NCBI GenBank assembly: GCA_002392405.1 | Contig: DGGY01000047.1 | Location: 1 to 38,469, forward strand | DNA: 38,469 nt | DNA from: Treponema sp. UBA3862 | Lineage (GTDB): Bacteria; Spirochaetota; Spirochaetia; Treponematales; Treponemataceae | Direction of reading: 5' to 3' | In this document: in pieces, positions 1 to 8,265 of the stretch | How positions within the stretch are numbered: position 1 is the first letter of the stretch | Layout: each line of letters opens with the position of its first letter | Notes under the pieces: model-generated | The model's input: only the letters and a program-made list of their open reading frames with translations | Told to the model about the DNA's origin: nothing | Database searches by the model: none | Translations under genes and position numbers: made by a program

Positions 1-162
1 CAGCTCATCGAAAAAATCTGGGGCGGTGACAGCAACATCGAATATAATAATGTTGAAGTTTACATCAGCTTTATCAGAAAGAAGATCGAAAACCTCGGAG
101 TAGGAATCAGAATCCGTACAGCCCGCGGTATCGGTTATTCCCTTGAAGATTCATCCCGTTAA
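1..162 (+). CDS. response regulator, C-terminal winged-helix domain (partial)
   Basis: The reading frame is open from base 1 and ends at TAA 160-162, giving the last 53 residues of a protein whose start lies outside the window. The end reads ...EVYISFIRKKIENLG, then IRTARGIGYSLED. This is the recognition helix and wing of OmpR/PhoB-type DNA-binding domains (family pattern V.V.I..LR.KL, then I.TVRG.GY.L). The sensor kinase gene follows 54 bases downstream on the same strand, so this is very likely its partner regulator, which would bind DNA after phosphorylation of a receiver domain that is not visible here. The target genes cannot be told. Confidence 0.9.
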   Translation, partial: QLIEKIWGGDSNIEYNNVEVYISFIRKKIENLGVGIRIRTARGIGYSLEDSSR

Positions 163-167
163 AAATC

Positions 168-203
168 ATCACGGAAAGACTGTTTTAAATGTTTTTCCGT
201 GAT
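168..203 (+). promoter_or_regulatory. intercistronic hairpin between response regulator and kinase genes
   Basis: ATCACGGAAA (168-177) is perfectly repeated in inverted form as TTTCCGTGAT (194-203). The stem can be extended inwards by G-T, A-T and C-G pairs to about 13 bp with a 10-nt loop. No T-run follows on the plus strand, so it is not a typical intrinsic terminator. It may be an mRNA processing or stability element or an operator, setting kinase level below regulator level; that role is inferred. The kinase start at 217 lacks a clear Shine-Dalgarno sequence. Confidence 0.55.
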
Positions 204-216
204 AAAGTACTTTTAA

Positions 217-1542
217 ATGACTTTATTAAAAAAGACCCGGCTTTATATTATTCTTCTCGTTATGGCAATGATTACAGTTCTCCTTACTTTTGCAACTGCA
301 GCCATTAATATTTTCCTTTATAACCGCATTTACGGGGATTCATTTGTTTATCTTGAGAAGATGGCTCAGAACGGCGGAGTTAACATGCCTCCTGAAGCCA
401 TGATGAAGAATAAACCCTTTGATGAAAGGGGAGACCGCAGAAGAGGTGATTTTGATTTCCGGGGAGGTCCTTCACCTGACCGTCTTCCCGAGCATTTTCC
501 TCCGGATAAGCGGCCGCATCTTGTTTTTGCAAAAAACCTTGGTTTCAGGGCAGCAATGTCTTTTGTCGTTGACTGTGAACACTCTGAGTTTACGCTTATA
601 TCAGGCCGTCCTGATGAGTTTTCTGAAGAAGAAACAAAGGAACTTTGTACAAATATTCTTGCACTCAAAAAACAGAAAGGTTCGTATGAAGGCTATTTCT
701 TTAATCTTTCAAAAACTTCTGAAGGAAAATGTCTTGTCTGTCTTTTAAACCGTTATTCTGAACTTCAGTATCTTGTCCGCTTAAATAAATATTCAGTTCT
801 TATCTGGGTATGTACGCTTCTTCTGGGATTTTTTGTCAGCAGTTTTTTCTCAAGGCTTTTAATAAAACCTATCGAAAATTCCTTTGAACGGCAGAAACAG
901 TTCATTTCTGATTCAAGTCATGAACTCCGTACTCCTATTTCTGTAATTGATGCAAATCTTTCTGTAGTCATGGCCGAATATCCTGACAATAAATGGCTGG
1001 GTTACATCAAAGATGAAAATCAGAGAATGGGGCAGCTGGTTAAGGATCTTCTCTTCCTTACCAGAAATGACCAGAACCGTCAGAAAATTGACAAAAAAGA
1101 GTTTGATTTTTCTTCTGCCGTTACAAATGCAGTCCTTCCTTTTGAAAGCATCATATTTGAAGAAGGAAAATATCTTGAATTAAAAACTCAGGACGGACTA
1201 AAAGCAAACGGAGACGAAAATTCAATAAAACAGCTTATAACAATTCTTCTTGATAATGCACTTAAATATTCAAATGACGGCGGAATTATAAAAGTTAATG
1301 CATATCAGGAAGGACAGTATCAGACAGTAAAAGTTTATAATACAGGAAACGGAATAAAAAAAGAAAACCTCGATAAAATCTTTCGCCGCTTTTTCAGGGA
1401 AGATAAGGCCCGCACGGGCTTAAAAAGCGGATACGGGCTTGGTCTTTCAATTGCAAAGTCAATTGCTTCTCTTCATAACGGTATTCTGACTGCAGATTCA
1501 GACGGTAAGTCCTGGGTTGAATTTACCCTTAAGCTTCGTTAA
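217..1542 (+). CDS. membrane sensor histidine kinase
   Basis: 441-residue two-component kinase. Two membrane segments (about residues 9-33 and 191-213) flank an external domain of about 155 residues. HisKA follows, with the phospho-acceptor His235 in SDSSHELRTP. The HATPase domain shows the N box (DNALKYS, Asn347), the G1 box (NTGNGI) and the G2 box (GYGLGL, about 406-410). No HAMP domain is evident; the second membrane segment runs almost directly into the dimerisation helix. The external domain has a charged, Pro/Gly-rich stretch (about residues 55-100, with PPEAMMKNKP and ERGDRRRGDFDFRGG) of unknown ligand. It is probably co-transcribed with the response regulator just upstream. Family assignment is firm; the signal sensed is unknown. 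Confidence 0.93.
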   Translation: MTLLKKTRLYIILLVMAMITVLLTFATAAINIFLYNRIYGDSFVYLEKMAQNGGVNMPPEAMMKNKPFDERGDRRRGDFDFRGGPSPDRLPEHFPPDKRPHLVFAKNLGFRAAMSFVVDCEHSEFTLISGRPDEFSEEETKELCTNILALKKQKGSYEGYFFNLSKTSEGKCLVCLLNRYSELQYLVRLNKYSVLIWVCTLLLGFFVSSFFSRLLIKPIENSFERQKQFISDSSHELRTPISVIDANLSVVMAEYPDNKWLGYIKDENQRMGQLVKDLLFLTRNDQNRQKIDKKEFDFSSAVTNAVLPFESIIFEEGKYLELKTQDGLKANGDENSIKQLITILLDNALKYSNDGGIIKVNAYQEGQYQTVKVYNTGNGIKKENLDKIFRRFFREDKARTGLKSGYGLGLSIAKSIASLHNGILTADSDGKSWVEFTLKLR

Positions 1543-1545
1543 AAT
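1517..1545 (+). promoter_or_regulatory. candidate sigma70-type promoter for dapL
   Basis: TTGAAT (1517-1522), a 17-bp spacer and TAAAAT (1540-1545) make a good -35/-10 pair inside the 3' end of the kinase gene. Transcription should start about 1552, only a few bases before the dapL ATG at 1556, so the mRNA would be nearly leaderless. No Shine-Dalgarno sequence is present, which fits. Confidence 0.55.
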
Positions 1546-1555
1546 CTGTCTCATT

Positions 1556-2779
1556 ATGATAAAAAGAAATACTGGTTTTTCAAATCTTACCGCAGGCTAT
1601 CTTTTTCCTGAAGTAGCCCGCCGTCGTCGTGAATATGCCGCTTCTCATCCTGAGGCAAAAATTATCAGTCTTGGCATTGGAAATACAACAGAGCCTCTTT
1701 CAAAATACATTGCCGACGCAATGGCTGAGTATGCTAAAAATCTTGCAACACCTGAAGGTTATTCAGGCTACGGTGACGAGCAGGGTAATTCTGCTCTCCG
1801 TGCAAGAATCGCTGAAGTTTTTTATAAAGGAATGGCTGAACCTTCAGAAATCTTTATTTCAGACGGTGCAAAATGTGATATTGCACGTATTCAGACTCTT
1901 TTCGGTTCAAAGGTAAAAGTTGCAGTTCAGGATCCCGCTTATCCTGTTTATGTAGACGGTTCTGTTGTAACAGGGGCAGCAGGAAAAAATAACGGTAAAG
2001 GATATAAAGGCATTACATATCTTCCTTGTACTCCTGAAAATGACTTTTTCCCTGACCTTTCAAAAATTAAAAAGAATACCCTTATTTATTTCTGTTCGCC
2101 TAATAATCCGACAGGAGCGGCTGCTACAAAAGAACAGCTGAAAACTCTTGTAGATTTTGCAAATAAAAAGGGCTGTATCATTATCTATGATGCCGCTTAC
2201 TTTGCGTTTATCCGTGACCCGTCACTTCCAAAAACAATTTTCGAAATTCCGGGAGCAAAAACCTGTGCAATAGAGGTTAACTCTTTCTCAAAACCTGCAG
2301 GCTTTACAGGCGTTCGTTTAGGCTGGTCTGTTGTCCCTAATGAACTTAAATTTGCAGACGGTTCAAGCGTTAACAGGGACTGGAACCGTGTAATGACTAC
2401 CTTATTTAACGGTGCTTCAAATATCGTTCAGGCCGGCGGTATTGCCTGTCTTGATGAACACGGTTTAAAAGATATGACAGAACAGGTTGATTACTATCTT
2501 GAAAACGGAAGACTCATAAGCTCTGTCCTTAAAGGTGAAAACTTTAAGAAGGCCGGGGTAGAGGTTTATTTTACAGGAAACGGTCCTTACGTATGGGCAA
2601 AATTCCCTGGTAAAAAAAGCTGGGAAGTATTTGATCTGATTCTTGACCGCTGTCATGTGGTTACTACCCCAGGTTCAGGTTTTGGTCCTGCCGGAGAAAG
2701 CTTTATCCGCTTCAGTTCCTTTGGTCACCGCGCAGACATTGAAGAAGCCTGTTCCCGCCTTTCAAAACTTGACTTATAG
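1556..2779 (+). CDS. dapL: LL-diaminopimelate aminotransferase
   Basis: 407-residue fold-type I PLP aminotransferase that converts tetrahydrodipicolinate to LL-diaminopimelate in one step, using glutamate as amino donor. Visible family signatures are AGYLFPEVARRRREY, LGIGNTTEPL, YSGYGDEQGN, SDGAKCDIAR, the SPNNPTG loop and the PLP-binding lysine in NSFSKPAGFTGVRLGW (Lys246). I chose ATG 1556: it gives the usual family length and places the conserved GFSNLTAGYLFPE segment at the N terminus. An in-frame TTG at 1517 would add 13 residues overlapping the kinase gene, but that TTG is better explained as the -35 box. The product would serve lysine synthesis; whether it also feeds peptidoglycan is open, since treponemes are known for ornithine-type walls. 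A terminator follows. Confidence 0.93.
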   Translation: MIKRNTGFSNLTAGYLFPEVARRRREYAASHPEAKIISLGIGNTTEPLSKYIADAMAEYAKNLATPEGYSGYGDEQGNSALRARIAEVFYKGMAEPSEIFISDGAKCDIARIQTLFGSKVKVAVQDPAYPVYVDGSVVTGAAGKNNGKGYKGITYLPCTPENDFFPDLSKIKKNTLIYFCSPNNPTGAAATKEQLKTLVDFANKKGCIIIYDAAYFAFIRDPSLPKTIFEIPGAKTCAIEVNSFSKPAGFTGVRLGWSVVPNELKFADGSSVNRDWNRVMTTLFNGASNIVQAGGIACLDEHGLKDMTEQVDYYLENGRLISSVLKGENFKKAGVEVYFTGNGPYVWAKFPGKKSWEVFDLILDRCHVVTTPGSGFGPAGESFIRFSSFGHRADIEEACSRLSKLDL

Positions 2780-2808
2780 GATTTAAGCCAGTATCTGAAA
2801 ATAACAGC

Positions 2809-2859
2809 AAATCCCGCTTCAGCTTATTCTTCCGGAATAAATTGAGCGGGATTTTTTTA
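2809..2859 (+). terminator. intrinsic terminator after dapL
   Basis: AAATCCCGCT (2809-2818) pairs with AGCGGGATTT (2845-2854). An inner TATTC/GAATA helix (2825-2829 and 2835-2839) lies within the loop, and a T-run follows (2852-2858). It ends the plus-strand unit ahead of the convergent minus-strand gene at 2908. Confidence 0.85.
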
Positions 2860-2907
2860 TAAAGGCGGCTTGTTTTTTTTGTAATATTTTTTTTACTTAC
2901 AGCTTAA

Positions 2908-4128
2908 CTAAAGACCTGATTTATAGCCTATGCTGAGCTTAAACTGATCGCGCATGTTTTCTGAAGAAAATCCGCTGATTTTTGTCTGGAGCATAAAACT
3001 TAAGGTTCCGCTCATTACAGGGAAACTTAGGTAAGGACTTACCTTTATCATATAGTCTTCATCAATAAATTCTTTTATGTGTTTTAAATCCATAAAGTAA
3101 AGGTTTTTAAATGAGAGGGTAGAGTGAAAACCGAAAGTAAAATCCCTGTCTTTTATGTAAAGTTTGTCTGTAAAGATGTTTACGTTTAAACCGAGAGTGT
3201 TGTCTTTTTCAATAAATTCAAGTTTTTCTGTAGCTTCGTTTGGAAGACTGAAAAAGCTGATGTGTGCTTCAAACTTTGGAGTCCAGATTCTTGGTTCTAC
3301 AATCATGTAAATTTCGTCAGATGAAATTTCCTGTTTTGAAGAGCCGGCTTTGAGAGGCATGTTTGCATAGCCAGCCTGAAGGTAGAGTGAAGACATGTAA
3401 GGATTTCCAATGAGAATATCAAATCCTGTATGAAGGAAAAGTTCATCAATGAGAAGAATTACGTCTTCAGAGCCGTTTTTTGAATTAAGCGGAGCCCCGA
3501 TTCCAATGGCTGAATCTACCGTTAAATATTTAAAAACCGAACCGTAGCGCAGGTCAAAGTTAAGCTGTTTGATTTTTTCAGGGTTTTCTTCATTTTTATA
3601 TACATAAAGACCAACAGCAACAGGTTCATCGTTAACATGTGCTACATAAGATCCGCCTATTCCGTTGATGGTAAAAGGCATTGCGCAGTTTAAGCCTGAG
3701 AAATTGTCTGTAATGTGAGAGTTAATCGGTCTTATGCCAAACTGTCTCTGCAAAAACTGACCTGTTCCTACAGGTTCAAAGTTTCCGAAGAAAAAACTGA
3801 AGTACTGTGTAATTGCAAGGAATGGTTTTACATAAGTCAGTGAAAGTTCATTGATTTTAAAAACAGCCTCAGTGTCGTCAATAAGTTTTGTTTCAATTAC
3901 ATCTGCTGTCTTAAGGCTTAGTTCAGAGCGGAACAGAAGATTTTGTGTAAGGCTGAGCTGCCCCTGGAAAAAGCCTGTAAGGTTCATGACAGGATCAAAA
4001 TGATCTGCAGTTTTATCTGATTCTATATCTCCTTTAATTCCTGCAAAACCTGAAAAAGTTGCTGCAGAAGAAAGTCCTGAGCAGATTATTAATAATGACA
4101 GGGTTAAAAAAAGTCTTGTCCGTTTCAT
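2908..4128 (-). CDS. exported beta-barrel-like outer membrane protein (putative)
   Basis: 406 residues with a clear type I signal peptide (MKRTRLFLTLSLLIICSG..., cleavage probably after the SSA near residue 22). The mature part is rich in alternating hydrophobic/polar strands and aromatic residues, for example AATFSGFAGIKGD, SVFKYLTVDSAIGIGAP and SGTLSFMLQTKISGF, and it has no predicted membrane helices apart from the signal. This looks like a treponemal outer-membrane barrel, but I recognise no named family. The start is supported by an AGGGGGAA Shine-Dalgarno sequence 5 bases upstream of the ATG. It is transcribed away from the che operon and shares its upstream region with cheA. A periplasmic or surface lipoprotein-like role cannot be excluded. 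Confidence 0.75.
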   Translation of the reverse strand: MKRTRLFLTLSLLIICSGLSSAATFSGFAGIKGDIESDKTADHFDPVMNLTGFFQGQLSLTQNLLFRSELSLKTADVIETKLIDDTEAVFKINELSLTYVKPFLAITQYFSFFFGNFEPVGTGQFLQRQFGIRPINSHITDNFSGLNCAMPFTINGIGGSYVAHVNDEPVAVGLYVYKNEENPEKIKQLNFDLRYGSVFKYLTVDSAIGIGAPLNSKNGSEDVILLIDELFLHTGFDILIGNPYMSSLYLQAGYANMPLKAGSSKQEISSDEIYMIVEPRIWTPKFEAHISFFSLPNEATEKLEFIEKDNTLGLNVNIFTDKLYIKDRDFTFGFHSTLSFKNLYFMDLKHIKEFIDEDYMIKVSPYLSFPVMSGTLSFMLQTKISGFSSENMRDQFKLSIGYKSGL

Positions 4129-4190
4129 ATGTTTCCCCCTGGAATCGTTTGAGAAGCGTACTTTTGCCCGTTCCTCAAAATGTACCGATA

Positions 4191-4196
4191 ATTATA
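4191..4196 (-). promoter_or_regulatory. candidate -10 box for the 2908-4128 gene
   Basis: On the minus strand the sequence reads GGGTATAATTATCGG, a perfect TATAAT. It lies between two CCGA/TCGG-containing half-sites (about 4186-4210) that could be an operator. No good -35 is seen at the expected distance. The resulting leader of about 55 nt carries TTTGAG/CTCAAA inverted arms before the Shine-Dalgarno sequence. Confidence 0.4.
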
Positions 4197-4311
4197 CCCG
4201 ATTATTGTCGGCATAAAAGTCGTCTTACTTTAATTAAAAACTCTAAAAACAAAATTTTTACAGTTCTTAAAAAAATATTTATAAAACATCTTGTTAATTT
4301 TTAATTATTTC

Positions 4312-4339
4312 TTGACTTTGAGAAATCAACCGTTAAAAT
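4312..4339 (+). promoter_or_regulatory. candidate promoter of the chemotaxis operon
   Basis: TTGACT (4312-4317), a 16-bp spacer and TAAAAT (4334-4339). Only 7 bases separate the -10 box from the cheA ATG at 4347, and no Shine-Dalgarno sequence is present. The operon mRNA is therefore predicted to start at or within a base or two of the cheA start codon. Confidence 0.6.
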
Positions 4340-4346
4340 AATAAAT

Positions 4347-6767
4347 ATGAGTGATTTTCTTGATGCAAACAATGAGGAACTGCTTAAAGATTATTTTTCT
4401 GAAGCTGAACTCATGGTCGATAACCTGGAGAGCAATATACTTGCTATAGAAAATGATCCAAATAATCATGACGCTATCGACGAAATTTTTCGTGCCGCAC
4501 ATACATTAAAAGGTAATTCAGCAACTGTTGAATTTACTGAAATATCTCATTTTGCCCACACAATGGAAGACCTTCTTGATGAGGTTCGTTCAGACAGAGT
4601 AAAAGTAACAGAAGATGTTGTTGATACTCTTCTTACTGCGCTTGATGTCATTAAAGCAATGCTTGAAACACGCCAGAATGGTTCTGTATATGCAGAAAGC
4701 GTAGATGAAATAGTAAATAAGATTCAGTCTATGATTCCGTCAGACGGCGCTAAAGCCAAAAAGCCTGCTTCTAAACCGGCAGCTTCTCCGGCTCCTTCAG
4801 CTCCTGCTGCGTCAAGCGCTCCTGCAAAGCCTGCTGTTTCATCAGGTCCTGTTAAAGTTGATATGTCAGAGTTTGAACTTATCGAACTTAAACAGAGTTG
4901 TGAAAGCGGTCAGAAACTCTGGTCTGTAAATGTTGTATTCGATGAAAATAACCCGATGAATACTGTAGGCGGTATTCAGGTATTTGCTGCATTAAAGAGT
5001 GCAGGTACAGTATTAAAGACAATTCCTGATTTTGACGCCCTTTATGAAGATGAATTCCATAAAGAAGTTGTATATTTTGTTGCTTCTTCATCAACTGGTG
5101 ATCAGATTGAAGATACAGCATTCCTTGATGATGTAACATTAAGCGTTGATGCCAAGTGTCTTGATAATGCTGTTTCTGCAGAGGCTGAAGTACAGGCCGC
5201 TGCTGCTCCTGCACCACAGCCTGAAGCCGCTCCCGTACAGACTTCAGCTCCGGCCGCAGCTAAGGCTCCTGAAACTTCTCCGTCACCTGCCGCTCCTGCA
5301 GTCCCTGCTGCAAAAGAAGGGGATAATGCCGGTGCACAGAAAGCTTCTCCAAAGGCTGCTCCTGCAACAGGTCATGCACAGCAGAGTTCAATTCTCCGTG
5401 TAGATTCAAAGCGCGTAGATACACTCATGAACCTGGTTTCAGAAACTGTTATTACAAAAGCTTCTTTCAACCAGAGTGCACAGCAGCAGTCTGACATCCT
5501 TATTCAGTTCCAGTCTCTTGATTCTTCTTATAAAGAAAAGGTACGCAAGATGTTTGAGCAGCTTCCACAGTACCTTGAAGAGATCCAGAACGGTGTTGCA
5601 GTAAAGGATATCAAGAACAATATCATCCAGGAATTCGGTGACATTGCAAATTACTTTGATGCATTTGAAACAAAGTTCAAGGAATTAAATACAAAGTTCC
5701 ATTCAGCTACACAGAACCTCGGCCGTATTGCAGGAGAACTGCAGGAAGGCGTAATGAAAATCCGAATGGTACCTATCAGTCAGATTTTCGACCGTTTCCC
5801 TCGTGTAGTACGCGATTTACAGAAGGATCTTGGTAAAAAAGTTAACCTCCTCATTGAAGGTGAAGATACAGAACTTGATAAGACAGTAATCGATGATCTT
5901 ATGGATCCGATCATGCACTGTGTACGTAACTCAGTTGATCACGGTATTGAATCTCCTGAAAAACGTAAGGCAGCAGGTAAGGATGAAACAGGTTCCGTTC
6001 TTCTTAAAGCCGCAAATGAAGGAAACATGATTATTATTGATATCGTTGACGATGGCGGCGGTATTGATACAGAAAAGGTAAGGGCTAAAGCAATTGAAAA
6101 GGGACTTATTCATCCGAATAAAGTCCTCACAGAAAATGAAGCTGCAAACCTTATCTTCCTTCCGGGCTTCTCTACAGCAGAAAAGATTACAAACGTTTCC
6201 GGACGCGGTGTAGGTCTTGATGTTGTAAAAACAATGATTGATAAACTCAACGGTACTGTAAATGTAACTACAGAAAAGGGTAAAGGTTCCAAGTTCTCAA
6301 TCAAACTTCCTCTTACTCTTGCAATCATCCAGGGACTTCTCGTACGCGTAGGAAAAGAAGTTTACTCTATTCCGATTGCTTCAGTTATTGAAAGTCACCG
6401 TATCAAAAAGGAAGAAATTAATACTATTGATAATTATGAAGTTCTCAATGTTCGTAATGAAGTAATTTCTGTTCTCCGCTTAAGCAGACTTTTCAATATT
6501 CATAATGCTGAAGACGGCGAATACTGCTTTATCGTAATTGTCGGAACTCAGGATAAAAAGATTGGTATTATGGTTGATTCACTTATTGGTGAAGAAGACG
6601 TTGTAATTAAACCGTTACGCGACCAGTTTACTCAGTCTCCTGGTATCGCCGGTGCTTCAATTCTTGGTGACGGTTCAGTTTCACTGATTATTGATGTAAG
6701 CCAGCTGCTTGAACTTGGTGTTCGTCAGGAACTTGAGGCACGCTCTGAATATGGAGTTATGGACTAA
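4347..6767 (+). CDS. cheA: chemotaxis histidine kinase CheA
   Basis: 806-residue kinase that phosphorylates CheY under chemoreceptor control. Domain order: HPt/P1 (about 1-105) with phospho-acceptor His52 in FRAAHTLKGNSA; a Pro/Ala linker; a P2-like domain (about 170-285); a long Ala/Pro linker; dimerisation P3 helices (about 350-470, LMNLVSETVITKASF); the P4 ATPase with N box RNSVDHGIE, G1 DDGGGID and G2 GRGVGLDVV; and a C-terminal CheW-like P5 (about 665-800). All catalytic elements look intact. The P3 region is longer than in enteric CheA, as is usual in treponemes. It is first in a four-gene operon, with cheW-cheR beginning 17 bases downstream. The start is supported by an HPt domain beginning at residue 1 and a -10 box 7 bases upstream. 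Confidence 0.97.
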   Translation: MSDFLDANNEELLKDYFSEAELMVDNLESNILAIENDPNNHDAIDEIFRAAHTLKGNSATVEFTEISHFAHTMEDLLDEVRSDRVKVTEDVVDTLLTALDVIKAMLETRQNGSVYAESVDEIVNKIQSMIPSDGAKAKKPASKPAASPAPSAPAASSAPAKPAVSSGPVKVDMSEFELIELKQSCESGQKLWSVNVVFDENNPMNTVGGIQVFAALKSAGTVLKTIPDFDALYEDEFHKEVVYFVASSSTGDQIEDTAFLDDVTLSVDAKCLDNAVSAEAEVQAAAAPAPQPEAAPVQTSAPAAAKAPETSPSPAAPAVPAAKEGDNAGAQKASPKAAPATGHAQQSSILRVDSKRVDTLMNLVSETVITKASFNQSAQQQSDILIQFQSLDSSYKEKVRKMFEQLPQYLEEIQNGVAVKDIKNNIIQEFGDIANYFDAFETKFKELNTKFHSATQNLGRIAGELQEGVMKIRMVPISQIFDRFPRVVRDLQKDLGKKVNLLIEGEDTELDKTVIDDLMDPIMHCVRNSVDHGIESPEKRKAAGKDETGSVLLKAANEGNMIIIDIVDDGGGIDTEKVRAKAIEKGLIHPNKVLTENEAANLIFLPGFSTAEKITNVSGRGVGLDVVKTMIDKLNGTVNVTTEKGKGSKFSIKLPLTLAIIQGLLVRVGKEVYSIPIASVIESHRIKKEEINTIDNYEVLNVRNEVISVLRLSRLFNIHNAEDGEYCFIVIVGTQDKKIGIMVDSLIGEEDVVIKPLRDQFTQSPGIAGASILGDGSVSLIIDVSQLLELGVRQELEARSEYGVMD

Positions 6768-6784
6768 AAAGGACGGAGAGAATC

Positions 6785-8245
6785 ATGGCTAACGAAAATA
6801 TTCAGAATCAGACAGATGTAAAAAATATCAATGATGCTCTTGCCCAGAATCTTGGTGCTTACGCAAGTACAGTTCCTGGAACAGAGAAGAATCCTGTTGA
6901 CGAAAAAAATGAAAAACTTGCACTCATAGACTATAAAATGGTTACTTTCTCGCTTGCCGGAAAAGATTATGCCATTGATATTATGAAAGTTAAGGAAATC
7001 GCCAAGGCAGGAAGATTTACTTATGTTCCAAATACACTTCCGTTTGTTCTTGGTGTATATAACCTCCGCGGTGACATCATTCCAATTGTCGATTTACGCC
7101 TTTTCTTCAATATTGAAGTAGATGCAAGACTTGATACTGACCTTGAAAATATGCTCATCGTTTCAATCGGTGATCAGACTTTCGGTATTGTTGTTGATGT
7201 AATTGATAAGGTTGTGGGAATTCAGAAATCTTCAATCCAGCCGCCTCATCCGCTTTTCGGTGATATCAACATCAAATATATTCAGGGTGTAGTTGAAGTA
7301 AATAACAGGCTTTACATTCTTCTTGATATAGAAAGAATCTTCGGTTCTAAGACAGAGGCTCAGGCTGCTGAAGAAGAATCTGTAAGAAAGAATATGGCAC
7401 GCAACGCTAAGATTGACGTTAAGGCCGTTTCTTCTGCACAGACAGGCGTAAAAGCTTCTTCAAAGGCTGCTGATACTCCTGCTGCACCTGCTAAACCTGT
7501 TGTAAATGAAAACGTAGACCTTACATTTGTTAAAGAATCCCTTGAACAGATGAGAAAATTCAGTGTTTCTCCGTTCAACGAAGCATGGGTTAAGGAACGT
7601 TTTGCATCATGGGCAAAAGAACGCGGTAAGGATAAAACTCAGTTTACTTCTGTTGAAGATGCTGACGCATTCCTTAAACCGTTCTATTCAACCTGCAATG
7701 GTACCTGGTGGACAAAAGAATATGCAGATTCTGTATATAAAGTTCTTCCTGATAATACTGCAAAGCAGATTACTGTATGGAACCCGGGCTGCGGAAAGGG
7801 TATGGAAACATATTCACTTGCATGTCTTTTAACAAAAAAATATCCTGAAGCAAAAATCAAGATTTATGCTCATGATATAGATCTTCTTAATGTTTCTAAT
7901 GCTCCGCTGCTTTCGATTCCTGCAGCTGTTGCAAATGACTGGTATGCGCCTTATGTTGCAACAAAGGCAAATAACGATTTTACCTTTTCACCGGAGCTTA
8001 AAAACAGCATAATGTTTGAATACCATGACTGTGCAAATACCAATGCTTTGCCGGTTTGTGATATAATATTTGCCAGAGATTTGATTTCATTCCTTCCTGC
8101 CGGAGCTCAGAGTTCTCTTGCAGTGGATTTTGAAGAAAAATTGAAAGGTAATGGCATCGTGATTCTTGGTCAGAATGAAACTTTGGAAGGCACCGGAAAA
8201 TGGACTGCCCATAAAGACGGATCAGTTGTCACTTATACAAAATAA
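6785..8245 (+). CDS. cheW: CheW coupling protein fused to a CheR-like methyltransferase domain
   Basis: 486 residues, start supported by a GGAGAGA Shine-Dalgarno sequence. An N-terminal CheW domain (about 50-195: MVTFSLAGKDYAIDIMKVKEI, FVLGVYNLRGDIIPIVDLR) couples CheA to receptors. A linker of about 50 residues rich in Ala/Lys/Pro follows. The C-terminal part (about 245-486) resembles the CheR SAM-methyltransferase fold: VWNPGCGKGMETYSLACLL corresponds to the CheR motif I region, YAHDIDLLNVSNA to the ATDID motif, and CDIIFARDLISFL to the F..IFCRN segment. Motif I has GMETYS instead of GEEPYS, and the CheR N-terminal receptor-binding helical domain is not obvious, so enzymatic activity is doubtful. 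CheW-CheR-like fusions are known in treponemes. The part may be structural within the array. Confidence 0.93.
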   Translation: MANENIQNQTDVKNINDALAQNLGAYASTVPGTEKNPVDEKNEKLALIDYKMVTFSLAGKDYAIDIMKVKEIAKAGRFTYVPNTLPFVLGVYNLRGDIIPIVDLRLFFNIEVDARLDTDLENMLIVSIGDQTFGIVVDVIDKVVGIQKSSIQPPHPLFGDINIKYIQGVVEVNNRLYILLDIERIFGSKTEAQAAEEESVRKNMARNAKIDVKAVSSAQTGVKASSKAADTPAAPAKPVVNENVDLTFVKESLEQMRKFSVSPFNEAWVKERFASWAKERGKDKTQFTSVEDADAFLKPFYSTCNGTWWTKEYADSVYKVLPDNTAKQITVWNPGCGKGMETYSLACLLTKKYPEAKIKIYAHDIDLLNVSNAPLLSIPAAVANDWYAPYVATKANNDFTFSPELKNSIMFEYHDCANTNALPVCDIIFARDLISFLPAGAQSSLAVDFEEKLKGNGIVILGQNETLEGTGKWTAHKDGSVVTYTK

Positions 8246-8265
8246 AAAATTAACGGGAGAAACTT

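Noticed and set aside
1517..1555. TTG start extending dapL by 13 residues
   Set aside because: It overlaps the kinase gene, adds residues absent from the DapL family, and the TTG belongs to a -35 box (TTGAAT).
4888..5403. Overlapping ORFs on both strands in the middle of cheA
   Set aside because: They arise from the low-complexity Ala/Pro linker of CheA, have biased composition (Gln/Leu-rich) and no family features.
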